Positions 46,684 through 53,480 of a stretch of 64,000 nucleotides of DNA are shown piece by piece; the first letter of the stretch is position 1, and each line of letters begins with the position of its first letter. A program made the position numbers and the translations under genes. The stretch is taken from NCBI RefSeq assembly GCF_900176535.1, contig NZ_FWXT01000005.1:186001-250000 (forward strand), given 5' to 3'. The notes beneath the pieces were generated by a model, which was given only the letters and a program-made list of their open reading frames with translations, was not told the origin of the DNA and ran no database searches. This stretch comes from Pedobacter africanus. GTDB taxonomy: Bacteria; Bacteroidota; Bacteroidia; Sphingobacteriales; Sphingobacteriaceae.

Positions 46684-48198
46684 TTATTGATAGGTTACTG
46701 CCCCCCACTCATCTTCAAAGTACTTTACCAATACCTGATTATTGAGTTTATTCACCTCAGCATCAACCCTTTTCATGTCTTTAGGAAAATACAGCATTTG
46801 CGACATACCCTCAACGGTAATAAATCTTACATCAGCGGGAAAATTTGAAGGTTTTACATCGAAGCGGCCTGTTGTAGCCATAATGTAACCCCAATCGCCA
46901 AAAGAGGGTACGTAATTGTGATATGGAATGGTATGAAAGCCTACCGACTCCAGGGTCTGGTTTACACACCAGTAAGATTTCGGGGCAACATAGGGTGAAG
47001 TAGACTGGACCACAATCAGCCCACGATCTGAAAGTACTGACCTCACCAAGCGGTAAAATGAGTTGGTGTATAATTTTCCAACCGAATAATTGGAAGGATC
47101 AGGAAAATCAATAATAATAAAATCATATTTCTGTTGCTGGTTTCTTATCCAGGTAAAGGCATCGGCATTAATCACCTTTACTTTGGGCGACAGCAGGGAA
47201 GATTTGTTCAATTCCAGCAACATACTATTGGATTTAAACAGGTTTGTCATTCCTGGATCCAGATCTACCAGTATAATTTCCTTCACATCAGGATATTTAA
47301 GCACCTCCCGCACCGCAAGTCCATCGCCACCACCCATAATCAGTACCTTTCTAGCATGAGGAACGGAAGACAGCCCGGGATGTACTAAGGCCTCGTGATA
47401 CCGGTATTCGTCATCCGAACTGAATTGCAGGTTTCCGTTCAGGTAAAGCCTTAGCATCTTACCTTTTTTGGTTAAAACAATACGCTGATAATTGGTGCTT
47501 TTAGAATAAATAATAGTATCCGTATAGCCCAGACTTTCTGAATAACTCGTAATGGCATTGGCAAACACAAAGCCGGCAAGCAAGGCAAAGAGGCACATTA
47601 CGGCAGAGGTCTTAAGATAAATTACACGCTTGATCTCCTTTCTGAAACTTAAACAGACAATAAATGCTATAGCCACATTCAGCATGCCGAAGAGATAAGA
47701 AGTTTTGATCAGTCCCAGATAAGGGATCAGCAACAGAGGAAAAATTATAGATGCGAGTAAAGCCCCGATGTAGTCGAAAGTAAACACTTTAGACACCAGG
47801 TCCTTAAATTCATACCGGTCTTTTAATATCCGCATTAACAGGGGTATTTCCAGTCCAACCAGGATTCCGGTAATGCCGACCAGACTGTAAAGGATGATCC
47901 GGAAAGAGGCGGCACTTTCAAAAACAAGGTACAAAATGCTGGAACTTGTCCCTCCCACAAGACCCACCAGGATCTCGATCTGTATAAACCAGAAAAGAAT
48001 ATCCTTCTCAAAATACTTTGAAATCCACGAGCCTATGCCCATAGAGAAAAGATACAAGCCTATAATGGTCGAGAATTGCGTAACGGAGTCGCCCAGCAGG
48101 TAACTTGCCAGGGTCCCTGCAATCAGTTCATAGATGAGTCCGCAGGTGGCAACAACAAATACAGAAGTCAGCAGTAGAACGGGTAACCTTTTATGCAT
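46684..48198 (-). CDS. speE: Membrane-fused spermidine synthase-like aminopropyltransferase
   Basis: The protein has about 504 residues from the ATG at 48198, at the signal-like MHKRLPVLLLTSVFV. The longer frame from 48258 overlaps the DUF350 gene. The first 215 residues hold about seven membrane segments. The cytosolic half is a spermidine synthase domain with YHEALVHP (267-274), the nucleotide motif GGGDGLAVREVL (289-300), VDLDP, NADAFTW and IIDFPDPSN (Asp364), so substrate-binding and catalytic positions look intact. It would transfer an aminopropyl group from decarboxylated AdoMet to an amine at the membrane. The symbol is by homology only. It lies two bases after DUF350. Confidence 0.85.
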   Translation of the reverse strand: MHKRLPVLLLTSVFVVATCGLIYELIAGTLASYLLGDSVTQFSTIIGLYLFSMGIGSWISKYFEKDILFWFIQIEILVGLVGGTSSSILYLVFESAASFRIILYSLVGITGILVGLEIPLLMRILKDRYEFKDLVSKVFTFDYIGALLASIIFPLLLIPYLGLIKTSYLFGMLNVAIAFIVCLSFRKEIKRVIYLKTSAVMCLFALLAGFVFANAITSYSESLGYTDTIIYSKSTNYQRIVLTKKGKMLRLYLNGNLQFSSDDEYRYHEALVHPGLSSVPHARKVLIMGGGDGLAVREVLKYPDVKEIILVDLDPGMTNLFKSNSMLLELNKSSLLSPKVKVINADAFTWIRNQQQKYDFIIIDFPDPSNYSVGKLYTNSFYRLVRSVLSDRGLIVVQSTSPYVAPKSYWCVNQTLESVGFHTIPYHNYVPSFGDWGYIMATTGRFDVKPSNFPADVRFITVEGMSQMLYFPKDMKRVDAEVNKLNNQVLVKYFEDEWGAVTYQ

Positions 48199-48200
48199 GG

Positions 48201-48425
48201 CTATCCATGAATAGAAGAGCTGACTATAATAGCTACTGCAATAATGAATGCAGCGCAAACTATTGCAAGTGCCATATTCTGTTTATCTACAATTTCCTTC
48301 CACAGGTTTTCAGGTGTAATTTTTTCTATGATCCAGAATGCGATCACCAATATCGCAATTCCCAATACAGAGTACAGCACAGAGGCTACAATGTATTTGT
48401 AATTAATTAGTTCATCTATACCCAT
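48201..48425 (-). CDS. DUF350-family small membrane protein
   Basis: This 74-residue protein has two membrane segments (about 10-32 and 50-72) separated by a short charged loop (EKITPENLWKEIVDKQN), the pattern of one DUF350 unit. Its function is unknown. From memory, comparative studies have placed DUF350 with DUF4178 and polyamine genes in membrane-linked systems, and this operon repeats that association. It lies ten bases after the tiny membrane gene and two bases before the synthase gene. Confidence 0.8.
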   Translation of the reverse strand: MGIDELINYKYIVASVLYSVLGIAILVIAFWIIEKITPENLWKEIVDKQNMALAIVCAAFIIAVAIIVSSSIHG

Positions 48426-48435
48426 ATTGATAATG

Positions 48436-48609
48436 TTATTTATGATTTAATCTGTTTCCGTAACCACCGTAAAACCTTTTCCCGGTATATTCTGTATTCC
48501 GCTTTACCTGTCCCTCCCATATTGCCTTCCCGTAGTACGAAGCGTAAGCATAGTACGTCAGAACGATTGTTCCAATGATAAGATACAAGTATTTTAATCC
48601 TGAGTTCAT
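48436..48609 (-). CDS. 57-residue membrane peptide of the polyamine-type operon
   Basis: From the ATG at 48609 the frame gives one membrane segment (about 6-24, YLYLIIGTIVLTYYAYASYY) and a basic, Gly/Tyr-rich tail (RFYGGYGNRLNHK). The start was chosen because it lies one base after the DUF4178 stop; a longer frame would overlap that gene. Tight packing with its neighbours is the main reason to accept it. No family is recognised. It could be a small partner of DUF4178 or DUF350. Confidence 0.65.
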   Translation of the reverse strand: MNSGLKYLYLIIGTIVLTYYAYASYYGKAIWEGQVKRNTEYTGKRFYGGYGNRLNHK

Positions 48610-48610
48610 G

Positions 48611-49915
48611 TTAACTATGATAAGGTGAATACTCACTATTTTCCCATCTCTTTCTTTCAAACATGCTCATTCTGATTAGATTGACCACTGGAATCAGACA
48701 AAGAACAGCCAAAGCAACAAAAATATTCCGCCACAAAATGGTATTGGTTGTAACCTTAATGCTCATCATATTACTCGCCGGGCTTCCGGCGGCCGGATAT
48801 ATGTTCATATGGTATTTGCCCCTGGGAATCCCTGAAACCACAATTTCTGCTGATTTCTCACCTTCGCTCCATCTTTCCCCATCTTCAATTCCTTCGTAGT
48901 ATTCCACTCCTTTGGTAACTTCCCAGGTTTGATTTGTGGCTTCATTTACCAACACGACCGTGGCTTCCAGCCAGCTGTTACTTACATCTGAACTGATGGT
49001 CATGTCCAATGCCGAAGCAGCATCTCGGAGTTCAAAACTAGGGGACATAACGGGTTTAAATTCATTCAGTCCTTTGTCGGGTGTATAGGTAAGTTCTAGG
49101 TTTTCGTCAAATATAACCTGCTCGGGTTTTAAGAAGGCAATAAAAAACTGGATAACCATCACACCTAAGATCAGATAAAGTCCGACCATCAACGACCATT
49201 TCCAATCGTGGTAGGCCTTGGAAGGCTGGTTAGCAAGGACACCAGTTTTTGAGGGAAACAGATTTACATCCAGGCCAAATGCTGCAGCAATTACTTTGGG
49301 TTCCAGATACTCTCCCTGGTAATAGTCTTTTTCTTTGTCAAACCTGGCCTGCTCTTTAATCAGGATATAAGGGGGTGCGATGTATTCCCGTACATTCATT
49401 TGCTCCTTCAACACATCCCAATCAAATTCCCCGGTTACAAAAGTTGTCCGGGGGGCATATTTATGAAATAATTTGTACTCCACATCCTGATACATGATGT
49501 AGTCATTTCCGTCTAGCGGTTTCTCCAATCCGGGTAAAAAATTCTTGCCAAAAATGAGGTTCCAGTGTCCATCATATTCAGACAGCATGGCATACCCTTT
49601 TTCATAATTGTACAGGACATACTCCCTCCAGGCGTAATTTACATTATCTTCATCCCGTTCAATGTAGGCAATTACCTTAAAAGGGATATCCTTTAACGCG
49701 CCCAGGGTTCCCAGTGGAATAACAGGAGGTAATAGCGGTCCCTTTGTGGCTTTTATTTTCTTTGGTTGTTCATTTACAAACTGGATATAGGATTTGCAGG
49801 ATGTACAGGTACAGAATTCACTTCCGGCAGGATCGTAAAGGGTAATTCCGGCCTGGCATTCCGGGCATTCTGCCAGTTCTTTTTCAGGGAAGGATGTCAG
49901 CGCTGTTGTTGCCAT
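48611..49915 (-). CDS. DUF4178-family protein with zinc ribbon and two membrane segments
   Basis: This 434-residue protein starts with a zinc-ribbon-like element (Cys17, Cys20, Cys37, Cys40). DUF4178-type beta-rich domains follow (about 65-230, with REYVLYNYEKGYAMLSEYDGH). There is a membrane segment at about 240-262, a likely extracytoplasmic part (about 263-395) and a second membrane segment (about 398-420). Function is unknown; the fold is found in several membrane-linked gene sets with DUF350 and polyamine enzymes. It starts two bases after the SpeD-like stop. Confidence 0.82.
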   Translation of the reverse strand: MATTALTSFPEKELAECPECQAGITLYDPAGSEFCTCTSCKSYIQFVNEQPKKIKATKGPLLPPVIPLGTLGALKDIPFKVIAYIERDEDNVNYAWREYVLYNYEKGYAMLSEYDGHWNLIFGKNFLPGLEKPLDGNDYIMYQDVEYKLFHKYAPRTTFVTGEFDWDVLKEQMNVREYIAPPYILIKEQARFDKEKDYYQGEYLEPKVIAAAFGLDVNLFPSKTGVLANQPSKAYHDWKWSLMVGLYLILGVMVIQFFIAFLKPEQVIFDENLELTYTPDKGLNEFKPVMSPSFELRDAASALDMTISSDVSNSWLEATVVLVNEATNQTWEVTKGVEYYEGIEDGERWSEGEKSAEIVVSGIPRGKYHMNIYPAAGSPASNMMSIKVTTNTILWRNIFVALAVLCLIPVVNLIRMSMFERKRWENSEYSPYHS

Positions 49916-49917
49916 AC

Positions 49918-50271
49918 CTATCTGGTCAATTCTGTTTTCTGACGTTCCGAAGCTTCAAAAAAGGCCAATACCTCGGCATAAATCCCCCTCACTTTATCCT
50001 CATTATCTTTTTGATAGTTGGATAAAAACACGTCAAATGTAGCCAGCTTAAATTCAGGCCAGGTATGAATAGATAAATGGGATTCGGTAAGGCAAACTAC
50101 AGCTGTAAAACCTCCTCCATCAAAATTATGGTACACCTCTCCCACTTTTGACAGCCTATATTTAACAATCAAGCCGTCAAAAAGAACTTTACAGCTCTCA
50201 AATGAGAAAAGGTATTCCGGTTTTCCGGCGTTAAATTCAGAAAGGATGTGCAGACCTGGTTTGTAGTGCAT
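49918..50271 (-). CDS. speD: S-adenosylmethionine decarboxylase-like pyruvoyl protein, catalytic Cys replaced
   Basis: This 117-residue protein is of normal length for bacterial SpeD. The self-cleavage site is visible as Glu63-Ser64 in TESHLSIHTWPE, so a pyruvoyl group could form, and His69 matches the processing His. At the position of the catalytic Cys (the usual DxFTCG stretch) it reads DVFLSN, with Ser84 instead of Cys. The region before the cleavage site (NFDGGGFTAVV) also departs from the usual HxFxPxGVSG. It is first in the seven-gene operon with the spermidine-synthase-like enzyme. It may still make decarboxylated AdoMet poorly, or decarboxylate another amino acid. The symbol is by homology only. 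Confidence 0.8.
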   Translation of the reverse strand: MHYKPGLHILSEFNAGKPEYLFSFESCKVLFDGLIVKYRLSKVGEVYHNFDGGGFTAVVCLTESHLSIHTWPEFKLATFDVFLSNYQKDNEDKVRGIYAEVLAFFEASERQKTELTR

Positions 50272-50343
50272 TAATTTAAATAGGCATCAATTCAAATGCC
50301 CATTCAAAAATATAAAAGTATTTTAAATTCCAAAGTTAATTTC

Positions 50344-51320
50344 TTACCACAAAAATCCTTTTGCAAACCGCAGCGGATGGTAACCTTTGGCACCAACAGC
50401 ACCGGCAAGTTTACTTTTTATACTTTTACCTCTCTTAATACAGTCCAGCACGTACCTGAAGTCGTATTTCGGCTGCCAGCCAAGCTCTTCCCGGGCTTTC
50501 TGGTTAACATACACCCGGTCTATTTGTGGTAGCATCTTCCAGTTGCGGCGCTCAAATATTTCTTCGTAATCCGGAAAATATTTTTTCAGCACGCCAGGAG
50601 TGTTCGTCCTCAACTCGGCCAGGTCTTCTTTTGAAAAAGGACTTGTGGCGCTGATAATGTACCTGCCAAAACCAATCTCCGCTGCACGCTCTGCTGCCAG
50701 AAGATGTGCACTTACTGCATCTTCCAGTTCTACACGCCTGAAAAGCATCTCATTTGCCTTAAGGTTGTCACCGGCATAGGCATCCTGCATCTGCTTCACA
50801 TCATCCTCTTCAGGAAAAAACCGGGATGTTCTTAAAATGATCACCGGTAAACCCTGATTTCTATGGAACAACTGACAAGGTCTTCAGCAGCAGTCTTGGT
50901 TACACCATATATATTTTTCGGAACAGTTTTCACCTCTTCGTTAATCCAGGCCGCAGGCATTCCCGGCGGCGGTACAAGTGCATCACCAAAAACACTGGTT
51001 GTACTGGTAAAAATGAACTTTTTTATGCCGTTAGCAATAGCAGCCTGCAACAGGTTAAGCGTACCTGTAATATTGGTATCTATAAAATCCTGTTCGCTAT
51101 GCGTGGCAACATGGGGTTTATGCAATGTGGCAGTATGAAAGATCACGTCAACCCCATTGGAGATTCTTTTTACAAAGGCTGCATTTTCTATGGAACCTTT
51201 ATGCGTTGTAAAAGGAGAAGCCTGAATGTCGACCCCGATCACTTCATCGCCTCTATTTCTTAATGTACGAACCAGTGCCTCTCCCAAATGTCCGGCACTT
51301 CCTGTAACCAATACTTTCAT
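50344..51320 (-). pseudogene. NAD-dependent epimerase/dehydratase, split by a one-base frameshift
   Basis: Two adjacent frames make up one extended short-chain dehydrogenase. The first (51320 to 50841) has the NAD motif TGSAGHLGEALV and the catalytic YGVTK, then reads into SCSIEIRVYR and stops. The second (50871 to 50344) continues the family with FHRNQGLPVIILRTSRFFPE to the C-terminus. Adding one A to the AA at 50877-50878 (plus strand) would restore EDLCQLFHRNQGL and give a protein of about 325 residues. It is a recent pseudogene or a sequencing error. It is divergent from the Crp/Fnr gene. Confidence 0.8.
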
Positions 51321-51354
51321 GTGCTTTTTTGATTTGTTAATTTTAATCTGCTGA

Positions 51355-51362
51355 CAAAATTA
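51355..51362 (-). promoter_or_regulatory. Probable -7 element of the epimerase gene
   Basis: On the minus strand TAATTTTG matches TAnnTTTG exactly, 35 bases before the epimerase ATG. It lies in the 87-base gap shared with the divergent Crp/Fnr-type gene. Confidence 0.4.
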
Positions 51363-51371
51363 GGCTTAACT

Positions 51372-51396
51372 TATCTTTAATTTCGGACATTTGTCC
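51372..51396 (+). promoter_or_regulatory. Possible promoter and operator of the Crp/Fnr gene
   Basis: TATCTTTA at 51372-51379 resembles a -7 element. A perfect inverted repeat GGACA-TT-TGTCC follows at 51385-51396, where transcription would start, 11 bases before the ATG. It could be a binding site for the regulator itself. This is weak evidence. Confidence 0.3.
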
Positions 51397-51407
51397 CGGA
51401 TACAGTT

Positions 51408-51971
51408 ATGATCAGAAAAAACGAACAATTGCTGAACTTCATTATGCAGCTGGCCGAAAAACCAGATGTGCCGGGTGCTATTATCTTAAGAAAACTGGAT
51501 GCAGGCACCAGGCTGATCCATCAGGGCGAAGCAAACGGGAATGTATACGTCATCAAATCCGGTGTTGCCAAATGTCTGTTTACAGAAGAAAGTGGAAAGG
51601 AATATATCCTCGCCTTTCTGGGAGAAGGGGAAACCCTGGGCGAAATAGAAGCCATCAGGAAATTGCCCACCATTTGCAGCATAGAAGCACTAACCCCACT
51701 ATGCGTTTATAAGATCAGCAATGTGCAATTCCTGCACTTTCTGGAAACCATCCCTGAATTTTCCCGGATTTTACTTGAGCTTATGGCCATTCGGCTGTCT
51801 GATATTTCACTCAAAGGAGCCAGACAGCAATTGCAACCTATTTCCGAATTGCTGCCCCGCTTACTGTCGGCATTAGAGGCCCAGCAGATCGAATTCACAA
51901 AAAAAGACCTTTCAGAGTACCTGGGCATTACTTTAAGGAGTCTGAACAGGGCGTTAAAAGAGGAAAAATAA
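51408..51971 (+). CDS. Crp/Fnr-family transcriptional regulator
   Basis: This 187-residue protein has a cyclic-nucleotide-binding-type beta-barrel (about 20-130, TRLIHQGEANGNVYVIKSGVAKC and ILAFLGEGETLGEIEAI) and a short C-terminal helix-turn-helix (about 160-187, FTKKDLSEYLGITLRSLNRALKEEK). No Cys cluster for an iron-sulphur centre is present. It is shorter than E. coli Crp at the DNA-binding end, which is usual for the Bacteroidota group. It may regulate the divergent epimerase gene. Confidence 0.88.
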   Translation: MIRKNEQLLNFIMQLAEKPDVPGAIILRKLDAGTRLIHQGEANGNVYVIKSGVAKCLFTEESGKEYILAFLGEGETLGEIEAIRKLPTICSIEALTPLCVYKISNVQFLHFLETIPEFSRILLELMAIRLSDISLKGARQQLQPISELLPRLLSALEAQQIEFTKKDLSEYLGITLRSLNRALKEEK

Positions 51972-52012
51972 TTTCCATCTGTGTTCAGACCGGATTCACT
52001 ATCGTTTAAAGT

Positions 52013-52156
52013 GCGCTTGGGATGTGCTTTAGGTTGCTTAACCCTTGGTTAGTCCTTGGTTAGGGGTTGGATAGGAGTTGATATACCCAAAGGCCTACTC
52101 AAACCCTAACCAAAGCTTGCTCAATCGTTGCTCAAACTCAGGCGCATCCCAAACGC
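52013..52156. repeat. Large imperfect inverted repeat between the Crp/Fnr and GH88 genes
   Basis: The outer arms are GCGCTTGGGATGTGC (52013-52027) and GCGCATCCCAAACGC (52142-52156), matching at 13 of 15 positions as inverted repeats. Similarity continues inward over about 60 bases per arm, including TTGGTTAGGGG against the complement of AACCCTAACCAAAG. The left arm also holds two copies of CCTTGGTTAG. It fills most of the 205-base gap between two convergent genes and looks like a non-coding hairpin repeat element, possibly also ending both transcripts. Confidence 0.65.
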
Positions 52157-52176
52157 AGCTGAAACACAATCATTCT

Positions 52177-53448
52177 TTACCCTTTGATTTTCTGATACCT
52201 CAACAGGGCCTCCAGAAAGTAATAATCTGCATAGACCAATGGTACATCAATTTCAGAGTTATGCGGGAAGCTACCGACAGAATGTTTTAAGATAAAGCCT
52301 GAATTGGTCCCCGGCTTAGCCAGGTATTCGGTGCCAGATAGCGATTTCAACATCTGCTCTGCCGGTTTAAAATATTTAGACCCATCCTTACTGAAGGTAC
52401 TCAGTTCCAATAAAGCAGAAGCGACCAAGGCCCCGGCTGATGCATCACGCGGAATGTAAGACAGCTTTCTGGATGCATAATCCCAGTCGGCATGATACCC
52501 CTTTTGCCCCACATTAAAGTCCCAGTATGGGATTTTGTCTTTCGGAAGGTTCGGGTGGGTGAGGTAGAAATTCGCCGCCTTCTGTGCAGCTTCCAGAAAA
52601 CGCTTGTCTTTGGTCTCTCTGTACATCATGGTGAAGCCGTAAATGGCCCAGCCCTGACCTCTGGACCAGGTCGAATTGTCGGCAAAGCCCTGGTTGGTCT
52701 GCTGGTGGAGCACTTTCCCATCCGGTGCATAGTCAACCACATGATAGGTGCTGTAGTCTGCGCGGAAGTGATTCTTCATGGTATTCAGTGCATGACTTAC
52801 CGCTACATCTTTGTATTTCGGATTGCCTGTCAGTTTAGATACATAACACAGCATTTCCAGGTTCATCATGTTGTCGATAATTACCGGGTATTGCCACATC
52901 GTTTTGTTGTCCCATGACTTCTTTGCATTCCAGGATTTGATCAGGCCCACTTTCGGGTCAAAACGGGTTAAGGCAGATTCTGCTGACTGGATCAGGATTT
53001 TATGGTACAAAGCCAGCTTTGCAGGATCTTTCTCAAACCTGATCGCATGACCATAAGAGCAATACATCACAAAACCTATGTCATGATGCTGGGTTAAAAA
53101 CTGCGCCTTCTCCAAAGCCTCGGTCCATTTGGTAGCTGCTGCTTTCCACTCCGGGTTTTTCGTGTACTCATAGATGTACCAAAGCCCTCCCGCAAAAAAG
53201 CCCTGGGTCCAGTCCCATATATCCGTTGTTCTTACAGAGCCGTCTTTGTTGCTGGTACGGGGAAACTGCGTCAGATCGGTCGATGTTTTTAAGAGCTGCC
53301 GGTATTGCTGCTCAGCAACAGTAAAATCCTTCTTGATGAGCTCTGTTTTTGGCGAAAGCCATAAAAATGCAGAAGCTGAGGCCGTGACTGCCAATGCCAC
53401 CCCAAACAAAAGGCTGCGTTTTTTTAAGTTAAATGCGGTTCGTTTCAT
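52177..53448 (-). CDS. Unsaturated glucuronyl hydrolase-type enzyme, GH88
   Basis: This 423-residue exported protein (basic start, then a signal or anchor at about 12-31) removes the 4,5-unsaturated uronic acid that polysaccharide lyases leave at the non-reducing end. The alpha/alpha-barrel signatures are DIWDWTQGFFAGGLW (Asp79), PVIIDNMMNLEML (Asp192) and STWSRGQGWAIYG. Two Asp at these places correspond to the catalytic pair known in Bacillus UGL. As the last gene of PUL2 it fits with the PL8 lyase at the other end. Confidence 0.9.
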   Translation of the reverse strand: MKRTAFNLKKRSLLFGVALAVTASASAFLWLSPKTELIKKDFTVAEQQYRQLLKTSTDLTQFPRTSNKDGSVRTTDIWDWTQGFFAGGLWYIYEYTKNPEWKAAATKWTEALEKAQFLTQHHDIGFVMYCSYGHAIRFEKDPAKLALYHKILIQSAESALTRFDPKVGLIKSWNAKKSWDNKTMWQYPVIIDNMMNLEMLCYVSKLTGNPKYKDVAVSHALNTMKNHFRADYSTYHVVDYAPDGKVLHQQTNQGFADNSTWSRGQGWAIYGFTMMYRETKDKRFLEAAQKAANFYLTHPNLPKDKIPYWDFNVGQKGYHADWDYASRKLSYIPRDASAGALVASALLELSTFSKDGSKYFKPAEQMLKSLSGTEYLAKPGTNSGFILKHSVGSFPHNSEIDVPLVYADYYFLEALLRYQKIKG

Positions 53449-53480
53449 GTGTATTTGTTTTATCTAAATATCGAATTAAA

